Shown: positions 33,869-43,517 of the stretch, one piece after another
Position numbering within the stretch: the stretch's first letter is position 1
How the letters are laid out: each line of letters begins with the position of its first letter
From: Pseudopedobacter sp037968815
Lineage (GTDB): Bacteria; Bacteroidota; Bacteroidia; Sphingobacteriales; Sphingobacteriaceae
Assembly: GCA_037968815.1 (NCBI GenBank)
Contig: JBBKWF010000007.1
Coordinates: forward strand, 62,001 to 126,000
Length of the DNA stretch: 64,000 nt
Direction: 5' to 3'
Position numbers and translations under genes: made by a program
Notes under the pieces: generated by a model
Told to the model about the DNA's origin: nothing
The model's input: the letters and a program-made list of their open reading frames with translations, nothing else
Databases searched by the model: none

Positions 33869-34396
33869 ATTGCCGTGTTGGTGTTGGCTGTAATGCGTTA
33901 CTGAAATAAATAGTACACCCAAGTTTTTTGTAAATCTGTGCTTCTGATTACAACTGATACTTTCATAACCTCACTTAGCTGGGTATCTACATGTCCCTTC
34001 TCTTTTGACTTTGTAGAATAAATCGACGTCTGCCTGTAATGTTCTTCCTTTAGCTTTTCTTTTTGAAAAGGTATTGAATGTGATTTCAATCTTAAACTAA
34101 AATGGAGCTACGAAATACTGATAATATTGTGTAATGAACGTTTTTTAGGTTTAAAAATATTTTAATATATTTAATTTTGTTTTTAATTTGTTTATTTGTA
34201 TTTCTTTTTGTTTATTTGATGTATTGTTGTTTTATATTAAACAAACACAACCAATTGTAATTTGACTGAGTGAAGTAGGTTGTTTAAACTTAATTTTTGC
34301 TCTATTGATACTAATATTTTTCTGTAAAAAAAATAATGTGCTATAATCATTGGTTTAATTTAATATGCTATTAATAATGAATTAACATTAAGATTA

Positions 34397-34404
34397 TAGT
34401 TTTG
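34397..34404 (+). promoter_or_regulatory. -7-like element upstream of the SusC gene
   Basis: TAGTTTTG matches TAnnTTTG, 93 bases before the SusC ATG. No TTG lies at the usual spacing upstream, so this is a half match only, possibly activator-dependent. Confidence 0.35.
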
Positions 34405-34496
34405 CTTTCAGTTTTTGAAGGTGATGAAAGTATAATTAATAAAAAAATACTTAAAGTAGTTATTTTTTTAAGTTATTAGAACCTAATATGTAATTT

Positions 34497-37400
34497 ATGA
34501 ATAAGAATGAGAGTAAACAGTTTCCTGAGTTACGGAGATTTTTTCAATTAAAATACGATATCAAGTTATGGAAAGCTCGGTTTTTACAACCAAAGCCTTC
34601 TTTGCTAATACACCCTAGTTTTGGCAAAATATTACTCTTATGTTCAATGATTTTATTGATAAGTAAAATAACTGTCGCTCAGCAAACGCAGTCGTCAACT
34701 ATCATTAGTGTTAAAGGTAATGTATTAGACAAAGAAGATAACCTTCCTTTAGTAGGGGTAGTGATTGTAGATAAAAAGAAGAAAATTTTGGGTATATCTG
34801 ATGTTGAGGGTTTTTATGCTATAAAGGTGCCAAGCGGAAGCGAAGTGATTTTTAAGAGTATAGGTTATCAAGCTTTAACTAAAGTTTTTAAGCAGTCAAG
34901 TGAGAAATCAAACATTCTGCTTATTCGTTCTGCTACAGAGCTTAAGGAAGTAGTAGTTACTGCATTAAATATAGAGCGTGATCAAAAAGCTTTGGGTTAT
35001 GCTGTTACAACAATTACCAATACCCAATTAACAGACGCAGTATCCAATAACTGGACAGATGCGCTTTCTGGCAAAGTAGCTGGTTTAAATTTAATACGTT
35101 CTAATGGTGGTCCTACAGGTTCTAGCTCAATTATTTTAAGAGGAGAAAGCAACCTTACAGGTAGTAATGGAGCATTAATTGTAGTTGATGGTGTTATCCT
35201 TAACGGAGGAAGTGGAAGAAATACTGGAGGGTCTGGGGCGTATCTTGACGAGACAGTAGTAGATTATGGAAGTAGTATAGAAGATATAAATCCAGAAGAT
35301 ATTGAGAACGTAACTGTATTAAAAGGGCCAGGTGCAGCAGCGCTTTATGGTTCTCGTGGTGCTAATGGAGCTATTATTATTACTACTAAATCTGGTAAAT
35401 CTAAAGCAAAGGGTTTGGGCATTAGTGTCAATTCACATACCGCTTTTGCTACCATCAACCGTATGCCTTCATTACAATATGAATATGGACAGGGCGAAGC
35501 AAATTATTATTCTTTTGGAGTTACAGAGGATGGGTCTGGAAATAATAGGAGTGCAAAAGCTTTTGGACCTAAGTTTGAAGGGCAATATTTTTATCAGTAT
35601 GATCCAGAAACCCGTGAAAGAAGTGCAACACGTACACTTTGGCGTCCCTATGAGAACGAAGGATTTAATGATTTTTTTGAGATGGCAAAAACTTATACAA
35701 ATAGTGTAAGTATAGACGGAGGAACTGATAAAACAACAGCTCGTTTCTCATTTACTAATGTTAAAAACACGTGGATTATTCCTAATACTGGGTACGACAA
35801 AAATGCCGTTTCTATGTCGATAAAATCTGAACCATCTAAAAATCTAAAAATCACTTCTAAATTAAACTATACAAGTAAAACTTCAGATAATTTGCCGTCG
35901 GGGGGGTATAATAATCAAACCGTTATGTTTGGTTTTATCTTTTGGCAACCAAGTGCGCCAGTATCTTGGTTAAAAGATTATTGGGTTGAAGGGGAAGAAA
36001 ATGTAACTCAACATACACCGCTAGGACAAGGGCCAGATAATCCCTATCTGATTGCTTACGAGATGTTGAATAAGCAGAATCGGAACTCTTTAACTGGGAA
36101 TGTAGCAGCTACTTATGACGTTACCAAAAAATTAAGTTTGATGATTAGAACGTCAATGGACCTAGCAAACGATGCTCGTTCTCAGCAAAGACCTTTCGAT
36201 ACGGAGAAGTTTGCCAAAGGATTTTATAGAACACAAGATATCGTCTCTAGAGAAATTAATAGTGACTTTTTAGCAAGATATAAAACGAAGATTGGTTCTG
36301 ATTTTGATGTGACAGCATCTCTTGGTGGAGCCATGTTAAAGAATTATTACAACCGGAATCAAGTACGAGCAGACTCATTGTTATTTCCTGGGATATTTAC
36401 TTTTGCGAATAGTGCAGGCCCATTATGGACAAGCCCATATAGGGCTGAGTATGCAGTAAACAGTTTATATGGGTTGGTTACAGGAAGTTATAAAAACTAC
36501 GCTTTTCTCGATCTTACTTTTAGAAATGATTGGAGCAGTTTATTGGCTACACCAACAAGTCGTGAACGTGTTTCCATAATTTACCCTTCAATAAATGGTA
36601 GTTTGATTTTATCGGAAATATTTAGGTTGCCTACAAGTGTAAATTATGCTAAATGGAGAGCTTCGGTTGCTGGAGTAGGAAGTGGTGGAACTACGCCTTA
36701 TAATACCTCCATAACATATGGAGCAGATCCACTTTACAGTGGTGGATTGTACAATCCCACTACCCTTAATAACCCAAATTTAAAGCCATTATTTACATAT
36801 AGTTATGAAACCGGAGTAGAATTGAAACTTTTCCGAAATCGTTTAGGACTTGATTTAACGGTATATACAGCAGAAACTAAAAATCAGATATTAAACTCCA
36901 AAGTAGATTATGCTTCAGGAGTGGGACAGGTTGTTATAAATGCAGGTTCGGTAAACAACAAAGGAATAGAGATTGCATTAACAGGAAAACCTCTTAAATC
37001 TAAAAAAGGGTTGACTTGGAATATAAACACCACATTCTCTGCTAATAAAAATGAGGTTACTTCTTTAGCTGATGGTTTAGAGTCTTTTACTATACAAAGC
37101 GGACCGGGTAGTAACGGTTTTCTTATCGCCTATGTAGGAGGTAGTATGGGGGATTTATATGGTCGCGGTTATGAACGTTCTCCTGACGGACAAATCGTAT
37201 ATAATGAAGGATCTCCCGTTTTAACAGACAGTCTGATGTTTTTAGGAAATACCATGCCTCAATGGAAAGGAAGTATACAGAATCAATTTAGGTACAAAAA
37301 CTTTTCTTTAGCCTTCATGTTTGATGCTCAATATGGATCTGTAGCATATTCTTTAACGCAAGGAAAAATGGCGGTACAAGGAAAAACCACTTCTACTTTA

Positions 37401-37793
37401 CCAGGAAGATATAACGGAATTATTGGAACTGGTGTGGTTAAAAACCTTGACGGAACTTACAGCCCTAATACTGTTCCTGAAGATGACTTATCCACCTATT
37501 ACGATGCACACTTCGGTAATAATAATATAGAAGGGTCTACTTTCTCTACAGACTTTATCAAGTTAAGAGAGGTTCGTTTTGATTATAGATTCACTAAAAA
37601 GGTACTTAAAAAATTAGGAATGCAGCAGGCTTCATTAGGTATCTATGGTAGAGATTTATTTATTTTTTCTAAATGGCCAGGTTTTGACCCAGAGTTTGGA
37701 ACCTTGAATGGCTCAGAAATAAATAGAGGTTTCGAAACAGGTCAATTTCCCTCTACAAGAACTTTTGGTGTAAATCTAAAAATCGGTATTTAA
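34497..37793 (+). CDS. SusC/RagA-family TonB-linked outer membrane transporter
   Basis: 1098 residues. Order: an unusually long N-terminal segment before the signal peptide (hydrophobic core about residues 42-60, cleavage near ITVAQQ), CarboxypepD_reg-like domain (about 70-145), plug domain with KEVVVTALNIERDQKALGYAV (SusC signature) and ENVTVLKGPGAAALYGSRGANG, then the barrel to VNLKIGI. It imports oligomeric substrate across the outer membrane together with the SusD-like lipoprotein that starts 10 bases later. The cargo in this locus is inferred to be a phosphate-containing oligomer because the neighbours are phosphoesterases, not glycosidases. Confidence 0.96.
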   Translation: MNKNESKQFPELRRFFQLKYDIKLWKARFLQPKPSLLIHPSFGKILLLCSMILLISKITVAQQTQSSTIISVKGNVLDKEDNLPLVGVVIVDKKKKILGISDVEGFYAIKVPSGSEVIFKSIGYQALTKVFKQSSEKSNILLIRSATELKEVVVTALNIERDQKALGYAVTTITNTQLTDAVSNNWTDALSGKVAGLNLIRSNGGPTGSSSIILRGESNLTGSNGALIVVDGVILNGGSGRNTGGSGAYLDETVVDYGSSIEDINPEDIENVTVLKGPGAAALYGSRGANGAIIITTKSGKSKAKGLGISVNSHTAFATINRMPSLQYEYGQGEANYYSFGVTEDGSGNNRSAKAFGPKFEGQYFYQYDPETRERSATRTLWRPYENEGFNDFFEMAKTYTNSVSIDGGTDKTTARFSFTNVKNTWIIPNTGYDKNAVSMSIKSEPSKNLKITSKLNYTSKTSDNLPSGGYNNQTVMFGFIFWQPSAPVSWLKDYWVEGEENVTQHTPLGQGPDNPYLIAYEMLNKQNRNSLTGNVAATYDVTKKLSLMIRTSMDLANDARSQQRPFDTEKFAKGFYRTQDIVSREINSDFLARYKTKIGSDFDVTASLGGAMLKNYYNRNQVRADSLLFPGIFTFANSAGPLWTSPYRAEYAVNSLYGLVTGSYKNYAFLDLTFRNDWSSLLATPTSRERVSIIYPSINGSLILSEIFRLPTSVNYAKWRASVAGVGSGGTTPYNTSITYGADPLYSGGLYNPTTLNNPNLKPLFTYSYETGVELKLFRNRLGLDLTVYTAETKNQILNSKVDYASGVGQVVINAGSVNNKGIEIALTGKPLKSKKGLTWNINTTFSANKNEVTSLADGLESFTIQSGPGSNGFLIAYVGGSMGDLYGRGYERSPDGQIVYNEGSPVLTDSLMFLGNTMPQWKGSIQNQFRYKNFSLAFMFDAQYGSVAYSLTQGKMAVQGKTTSTLPGRYNGIIGTGVVKNLDGTYSPNTVPEDDLSTYYDAHFGNNNIEGSTFSTDFIKLREVRFDYRFTKKVLKKLGMQQASLGIYGRDLFIFSKWPGFDPEFGTLNGSEINRGFETGQFPSTRTFGVNLKIGI

Positions 37794-37803
37794 AGAAGAT
37801 ATT

Positions 37804-39264
37804 ATGAAGAAGATTAAACGTTTTTTATGTTTTGGAGTGCTATTCGTGGGAATAAGTAGCTCCTGTACAAGTGATTTTTCTGCACTTAACACAAACCCGA
37901 ATACTTCGGAAAAAGTTCTACCTGAGAATTTATTAGCCAGAGCTTTAGTGGAAACGGTACAAGGCAATATGAACCGTAGTAGAATTATTACTAATGAGTT
38001 AATGCAACTTACTGTAACAACAGGGACTGAAATAGATAGAGTTGACAGATACGATATCAAGCGTGCTGTTTCAGAATCGCCTTGGAAGAGTTGGTATTGG
38101 CAGTTAACTAATTTTAAAGATATGTATCGTTTTGCAGAGGAAAACAAAACCAATGCAAACAGCAGTAAAGTGTATATGGCTATTTCATTGATTTGCCAAT
38201 CATGGATACATTCTATTATTACTGATACCTACGGAGATTCTCCTTATTTTGAGGCAAATAGAGCTAAAGAAGGGATTTACACTCCTGTTTTTGATAGGCA
38301 GAAAGATATCTATCAAGATATGTTCTTAAAGTTAGAAGAAGCAAATACTTTATTGAAAGAAACTACTAATGTGAGTTTTGTACATGACCCGTTATTTGCC
38401 GGAGATGTAGTTTTATGGCGCAAGTTTGGAAATTCGTTGTATTTGAGGTTATTGATGCGAGTTTCTGGTAAAGCAGAGGTCTCAACCGAAGTTATTGCTA
38501 AAATAAAAGAAATTGTGGATACCAATTCCGCTAATTATCCAATCATGGTTTCTAATTCCGAATCTGCAATTTTAAGATGGACAGGAATTTCACCTTTGGT
38601 ATCTCCATTCAATAATCTACAAAAGTCAGATTGGCGGAAACAAGATGGTTGTAGTTTTCTTGTAGATAAACTTGACCAAACAGTAGATCCTTGTATAGCT
38701 CCCTGGTTAAGGTTGCATGATGGACTTTATGAAGGAGTTCCTAGCGGGTATAATTATGGGGAAACACCGGAGTCAAAGTCGTTTTTTGATTACTCTTTTA
38801 GGTTTGAGCCTCTGTTAGGGAATATTTTAAACTATGCAGAAGTACAATTGATTTTGGCCGAGGCGGCTACAAAGGGATGGATTAATACTAGAACCGCTAA
38901 AGAATATTACGAAACAGGAGCTACCAATAGAATCACATTATGGGGTAAGTCGGTGGGTAGTTATTTAAGTGGACCATTGGTGAAATGGGACGATGCTTCC
39001 TCACTTGAAGATAAGATGGAGAAAATTCATTGGCAAAAGTATCTTTCTCTGTTTTATACTGATATGCAGTGTTGGATAGAATACCGCCGTACTGGCTATC
39101 CGGTATTGCCAAAGGGACCTGGGTTGATAAATGATGGTATTATGCCCACCAGACTTCCTTATCCTGTCAGTGTTCAGGCATCTAATCCATCAAATTATCA
39201 GGATGCATTAGATATCCAGGGGCCTGATGATTTACAGTCTATGATGTGGTGGCAGAAGCCTTAA
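37804..39264 (+). CDS. SusD/RagB-family nutrient-binding outer membrane lipoprotein
   Basis: 486 residues. The lipoprotein signal ends at SSSCTSDF (Cys21). The N-terminal FSALNTNPNTSEKVLPENLLARAL and central YGDSPYFEANRAKEG segments match the SusD-like_2 subgroup, which is often paired with SusC proteins handling peptides, lipids or other non-starch cargo. It forms the surface-exposed lid on the SusC transporter encoded immediately upstream. The four-TPR-like helical core is consistent with the length. Confidence 0.95.
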   Translation: MKKIKRFLCFGVLFVGISSSCTSDFSALNTNPNTSEKVLPENLLARALVETVQGNMNRSRIITNELMQLTVTTGTEIDRVDRYDIKRAVSESPWKSWYWQLTNFKDMYRFAEENKTNANSSKVYMAISLICQSWIHSIITDTYGDSPYFEANRAKEGIYTPVFDRQKDIYQDMFLKLEEANTLLKETTNVSFVHDPLFAGDVVLWRKFGNSLYLRLLMRVSGKAEVSTEVIAKIKEIVDTNSANYPIMVSNSESAILRWTGISPLVSPFNNLQKSDWRKQDGCSFLVDKLDQTVDPCIAPWLRLHDGLYEGVPSGYNYGETPESKSFFDYSFRFEPLLGNILNYAEVQLILAEAATKGWINTRTAKEYYETGATNRITLWGKSVGSYLSGPLVKWDDASSLEDKMEKIHWQKYLSLFYTDMQCWIEYRRTGYPVLPKGPGLINDGIMPTRLPYPVSVQASNPSNYQDALDIQGPDDLQSMMWWQKP

Positions 39265-39294
39265 TTAATTAAAGAGTTAAAAAAATATAAACTA

Positions 39295-40524
39295 ATGAAA
39301 AAGGTATTTTTAAATTTATTTTTTCTTTGTGTTATTGGATTTTCCTTCACTTCTTGTGAAATAGAAGATCAAATAACAGGCGTCCCTAGTCCAATTACTT
39401 CTTTAGATATTGTAAGTAAATTATATAAAGACGCTCCTGTTACCTTAAAAGCAACAAATATGCTGGATGCTTCCTATGTGACTGGAGTAGTAATCTCAGA
39501 TCCTAATAACGGAAATTCGCCTGATGGCTTGGTCATTATGCAAAGCTATCGTCGAAATCAGTTACGAGGGATTGCTTTTGCATTGAGTAATACAAGTACC
39601 CAGTATAACGCCGGCGATTCAATTGTTGTTAAAATAGAGGGGGGCATTTTAGACAGGGTAAATGGTATTTTACAAATATCTGGTATTAGCGAATCGCAAG
39701 TAGAAAAGATATCTACGGGTAACACACAGTTAGTTAACATTGTGACAGGGACTTTCTCCACAATAATATCCAGTATGGATGTCTATGAAAGTACGTTGGT
39801 ACAATTGAAATCTGCAATAGCTACTGGTATCGTAAACGGGCAAAAATTTGTGGGAGATATTACTTTAACTGACGGTGGAAGTACGGTTAAAATGCATACA
39901 GAAACAACAGCGAGTTTCGCGTCAGAAAAGGTTCCCGGGCTTGGCGATTATACTGGAATAATATTTAACGGAACTAACCCCACCTTATGGTTAAGAAGTT
40001 CAGATGACTACGAAGTACAGTCTTTAGAGCTTAATGATCCACAAGCCCTTTATGCAAATTTTCCGGAAGGATTTGAAAATATTATTGGAGATCGTAAAGG
40101 AGGTTATACCAAAGGAACTGTGGAGACATACGCAACTGGTGAGTGGTTAATGGACCGTTGTTATACATTAAGCTCATCTACTTTGGTGAATAAGACAGAT
40201 ACTTATTGCGTCATGTTGCAATCCAACCAAATTGGTTTACTAGAGATGAACTTTAATTTGCCTTATGGCGCTTCTAAACTTTCATTTGATTATGGGGTTG
40301 CCACTGTTGGGGATACTGCTTTACCAAGTGCAGTAAAGGTGGAGTATTCACAAGATGCTGGAAATACATGGACACAAATAGAAAGCGATTTGATAGTTAG
40401 TTCATTGGAGAAATACTCTGTAGAATATACACTAAGTATTATAGGGCCAGTCCGGTTTAGAATAAGTAAAGATAAGGCAGAAGTCAGGTTGTCTATAGAT
40501 CAAATTGCGGTATACCAGCATTAA
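39295..40524 (+). CDS. DUF5689-domain surface lipoprotein
   Basis: 409 residues. Lipobox FTSCEIED (Cys21). Residues about 35-240 match the DUF5689 beta-rich domain frequently found after SusC/SusD pairs (GVVISDPNNGNSPDGLVIMQ, GDSIVVKIEGGILDRVNGILQISG). Residues about 255-409 form a second beta-sandwich with a choice-of-anchor/carbohydrate-binding look (SFDYGVATVGDTALPSAVKV). It is likely a surface glycan- or ligand-binding protein of the island (SusE/F-like in role). It lies 30 bases after the SusD gene. Confidence 0.85.
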   Translation: MKKVFLNLFFLCVIGFSFTSCEIEDQITGVPSPITSLDIVSKLYKDAPVTLKATNMLDASYVTGVVISDPNNGNSPDGLVIMQSYRRNQLRGIAFALSNTSTQYNAGDSIVVKIEGGILDRVNGILQISGISESQVEKISTGNTQLVNIVTGTFSTIISSMDVYESTLVQLKSAIATGIVNGQKFVGDITLTDGGSTVKMHTETTASFASEKVPGLGDYTGIIFNGTNPTLWLRSSDDYEVQSLELNDPQALYANFPEGFENIIGDRKGGYTKGTVETYATGEWLMDRCYTLSSSTLVNKTDTYCVMLQSNQIGLLEMNFNLPYGASKLSFDYGVATVGDTALPSAVKVEYSQDAGNTWTQIESDLIVSSLEKYSVEYTLSIIGPVRFRISKDKAEVRLSIDQIAVYQH

Positions 40525-40532
40525 TTAGTGCA

Positions 40533-40579
40533 AATACAAGTGTGTAAAATGGGGTTCTACTGTTTTATGCACTTGTATT
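40533..40579. other. Long hairpin between the DUF5689 and T9SS-cargo genes
   Basis: AATACAAGTG (40533-40542) and CACTTGTATT (40570-40579) pair perfectly, and the inner TGTAAAA/TTTTATG extends the stem to about 17 bp with two wobble pairs. No T-run follows, so an mRNA-stabilising or attenuating hairpin within the operon is more likely than a terminator. Confidence 0.5.
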
Positions 40580-40685
40580 AAAGCCTTTAACAAAAAAAGT
40601 AATTATTAATAACAATTTATTTCATAGCCAAAATTTCAATCAATTGAATAACGGTAACTATTTTTTACACTTTAAACTTAAAGAC

Positions 40686-41951
40686 ATGAAACACATTTTA
40701 CTTTTTTTTATCACTACTTTTTTAACAGGCCTTAGCCTAAATGCACAGGTAGTGTTTACTCAAAACTTCAATTCATTTGGAGATGTAGAAGATTATATTA
40801 CAACAACTGACGTTGCCAACCAATTTCATGTAATGGGAGTTAGTACCAATACTGTAACACTTGATATTACTAACAATAAAATTGAAATTGTAAAGTCAGG
40901 AAAGGGGAATGTTGGGTTTGCAAGACTAGCAGGTATTGGGGTACATGGTTTTTTAAAGTACTCTATGGAGCTTACAATGGCAAGCAGTGCAGAAGCGTTA
41001 GACGAACCTTTTTCATTTTCGGTCGGCAATGGTTTTAATGATAATTTAAAAACGCCAGATGATGCTAATATACACTCACAGTTTTTTATTAATACGACAG
41101 CAACATCTGGGCAATTTACGCTAAAAAGTGGGACAACAACTAGTGCGGCTTTCTCAGGTGCTCAAACACTCACTTGGTTTGTAAACAACACGGGTGGAAG
41201 TGTACAATATACTGCGCCAGATGGTAGCACTAAAACATTAGCAGACGACAAATCAGATCTTTGGGTTGGAACTGCTAGTGTTGTTCTTGCTGCGCCAGCT
41301 GTAACTGCTACAAATGATCTAACAGACTTCCGTTTAGCATCTAGTGGAAATTTCGTTTTAACTATGACTATCGATGATATTTCGGTTGAAGCCTTAACAT
41401 CACTTCCTGTTGATCTTGTTTCTTTTGATGCGGAAAAATCTGTTAATGGGATAGTTTTAAATTGGAAAACGGCGTCTGAGAGTAATAATTCGCATTTCGA
41501 TATTCTTCGTTCAACGGATGGCAAAAGCTTTATTAAGATTGGAGAAGTTGAGGGTGCACAGCCTTCTTTAGGTCTAAAAAACTACAGTTATGTGGATAAA
41601 AATGCGAATACGGGTGTTAACTATTATCAGCTAAAGCAAGTAGATTTAAACGGTGAAGTTAAAATATATGGGCCCGTTGCAGCGCAATTTGATATCCATG
41701 CAATAAATACTGAGCTCAGTCTTTTAGCCGAAGAAGGCATTGTTAAAATAATGGTAACAAACGTATCTACCTCTCAGCCGGTCGAAATAAGCCTTTACAA
41801 TACCCAAGGTCAGTTACTGTCCAAGTCAAGTTCTGTTTTTCAGACGGGAACTAACTACGTCAACCTGCCGGTAATACCATCTGGATTAAATGTAATTCAT
41901 GTAGCGGGTACTGATTTTCGGATTTCAAAGAAATTTATATCAAGTTTCTAA
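40686..41951 (+). CDS. Secreted beta-sandwich protein with T9SS-type C-terminal domain
   Basis: 421 residues from ATG 40686, which starts a signal peptide ending at SLNAQ. Residues about 20-230 are an unrecognised beta-rich region. LPVDLVSFDAEKSVNG and the following FDILRSTDGKSF module is the linker that commonly precedes the type IX sorting domain in Bacteroidota. The C-terminal ~75 residues (VEISLYNTQGQLLSK, ending ISKKFISSF) fit a T9SS type A sorting tail. It is likely displayed on the cell surface. I find no catalytic motif; a substrate-binding role is a guess. Confidence 0.75.
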   Translation: MKHILLFFITTFLTGLSLNAQVVFTQNFNSFGDVEDYITTTDVANQFHVMGVSTNTVTLDITNNKIEIVKSGKGNVGFARLAGIGVHGFLKYSMELTMASSAEALDEPFSFSVGNGFNDNLKTPDDANIHSQFFINTTATSGQFTLKSGTTTSAAFSGAQTLTWFVNNTGGSVQYTAPDGSTKTLADDKSDLWVGTASVVLAAPAVTATNDLTDFRLASSGNFVLTMTIDDISVEALTSLPVDLVSFDAEKSVNGIVLNWKTASESNNSHFDILRSTDGKSFIKIGEVEGAQPSLGLKNYSYVDKNANTGVNYYQLKQVDLNGEVKIYGPVAAQFDIHAINTELSLLAEEGIVKIMVTNVSTSQPVEISLYNTQGQLLSKSSSVFQTGTNYVNLPVIPSGLNVIHVAGTDFRISKKFISSF

Positions 41952-42009
41952 TATTTAAAGTCAGTGAATAAATAATAGTGTGTATATGTTTGCACATATA
42001 AATAATAAA

Positions 42010-43344
42010 ATGAAAAAATACAGTATCCTAGTTTTGCTTTCGCTGTTTACTTTAATAGCTAGCGCACAACAACAAAGAGTAATTTTAATTAGTATTGATG
42101 GTTTTAGACCAGATTTTTACTTGGATAAAAAATGGCCAGCGCCTAATTTGCAACGTTTAGCCAAAATGGGGGTTAACTCACCTGGTGTACAAAGTGTTTT
42201 TCCATCTATAACATATCCATCACACACATCAATTATTACTGGTGCAAATCCTATTCACCACGGAATATACTTTAATAATGTTGTTGGTGGTAAAGCAAAA
42301 GAAAATATATGGTATGATAATTTAATTAAAACGCCTACAATTTGGTCTGCATTGCATCAAAATGGCTTAACGTCGGCTGCGGTAATGTGGCCAGTATCGG
42401 TTGGTGCAAAAATAGATTACAATTTCCCCACTCTTAGGTCGGAAGGCGATAAAACAATAGATCAGGTTGAAGTTACCAGACCTCATATTACCCCTATAGA
42501 CCTTTTTGATGAATATGAAAAGAATTTCGGTAAAATAAACCCAAAAGACTTTAAAGCGGTTAACGGTAATAAACATGCTCAGGATAAGGCTGTTAAAAAA
42601 ATGAGCATGTATATATTTAAGAAACATAAACCTTCATTAACAGCTATTCACTTTCTGAGTATGGATCATGCACAACATGACCATGGGAGAGAAGGCAGAG
42701 AAGTGGAAGAGTCTTTAGCTATTATTGATGGTTTAATAGGCCAAATCATAGATGAAGTAAAATCCTTAGGCATGGAGAAAAATACCACAATCATTATCAC
42801 CGGTGATCATGGTTTTGTGAACACCAACGGATTATTTTCTCCAAATGTTTTATTAAAAGAAAACGGGCTATTTAGTAATACAAAAAAATATAAAGCGAAA
42901 TTTGATTCTGCTGGAGGGTCTACATTCCTTTATGTAAAAGACAATAATCCAGATGTATTAAAACAAGTTTTGGCTTTGCTAAACAAACTTCCAGAAGAGG
43001 AAAAGAAACTTTTTAGAATTTTAGATAGGGATGAATTAGATAAAGCTGGAGCTAATCCCGATGCAATGCTGGCGTTAACTTTAAAGCCGGGGTTAAAAAG
43101 TACAGATAAGTTCAACGATATTAAGTTAATAAGCTCTAAAAAAATGGGTGGTAATCATGGCTATTTTCCAGATTTCCACGAGATTCAAACTGGGTTTATA
43201 GCCGTGGGTCCAAATATTCAAACTCAAAAGGTAGTTGAAAATCTCGGCATAATTGATATCGCTCCATTAATTGCGAAAATTCTGAATGTAGAGTTCAAAG
43301 CTCCTGATGGAAAACTGGTGCCAGGTATATTAAAGAAAAATTAG
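42010..43344 (+). CDS. Exported NPP-type nucleotide pyrophosphatase/phosphodiesterase
   Basis: 444 residues from ATG 42010 with signal peptide ending at IASAQ. It belongs to the alkaline phosphatase superfamily: metal Asp30 in LISIDGFRPDF, nucleophile Thr68 in SITYPSHTSIITG, further metal ligands in DHAQHDHG, ITGDHGF and GGNHGYF. NPP enzymes cleave phosphodiesters such as nucleotides, lysophospholipids or glycerophosphocholine. It closes the SusCD transcription unit, giving the island a fifth exported phosphoesterase. A terminator follows. Confidence 0.93.
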   Translation: MKKYSILVLLSLFTLIASAQQQRVILISIDGFRPDFYLDKKWPAPNLQRLAKMGVNSPGVQSVFPSITYPSHTSIITGANPIHHGIYFNNVVGGKAKENIWYDNLIKTPTIWSALHQNGLTSAAVMWPVSVGAKIDYNFPTLRSEGDKTIDQVEVTRPHITPIDLFDEYEKNFGKINPKDFKAVNGNKHAQDKAVKKMSMYIFKKHKPSLTAIHFLSMDHAQHDHGREGREVEESLAIIDGLIGQIIDEVKSLGMEKNTTIIITGDHGFVNTNGLFSPNVLLKENGLFSNTKKYKAKFDSAGGSTFLYVKDNNPDVLKQVLALLNKLPEEEKKLFRILDRDELDKAGANPDAMLALTLKPGLKSTDKFNDIKLISSKKMGGNHGYFPDFHEIQTGFIAVGPNIQTQKVVENLGIIDIAPLIAKILNVEFKAPDGKLVPGILKKN

Positions 43345-43420
43345 GATTCTTAAATATCTTATTTACTCTCTCATTGGGGGAATTAAATATCTATAAAATA
43401 TTGATTAAATCTTGAAAAAA

Positions 43421-43450
43421 GTCGAGCCACTTAAGTGGTTCGGCTTTTTT
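43421..43450 (+). terminator. Terminator after the NPP gene
   Basis: GTCGAGCCAC (43421-43430) pairs with GTGGTTCGGC (43435-43444, two G-U pairs) around TTAA, then six T. It marks the right edge of the phosphoesterase island. Confidence 0.85.
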
Positions 43451-43517
43451 GTTCTAAACGATTTGGTTGTAGTTTTAAATGCTATTTGTATATTTAACTC
43501 AAATAAAAAAATATTAC

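Larger units (their letters stand above)
33630..34496. other. 867-base region before the SusC gene
   Basis: No convincing gene. It holds a long hairpin (33831-33868), a short minus-strand open frame at 33898-34089 that I could not assign, the word TTGTTTAAACTT at 34280-34291, and a -7-like element at 34397. The right half is very AT-rich, as other island promoters here. Confidence 0.4.

Noticed and set aside
33898..34089. 63-codon minus-strand frame before susC (contains STDLQKTWVYYLF)
   Set aside because: Somewhat protein-like, but I recognise no family, and no promoter or start context supports it. A decayed gene fragment is possible; a real gene is unlikely.
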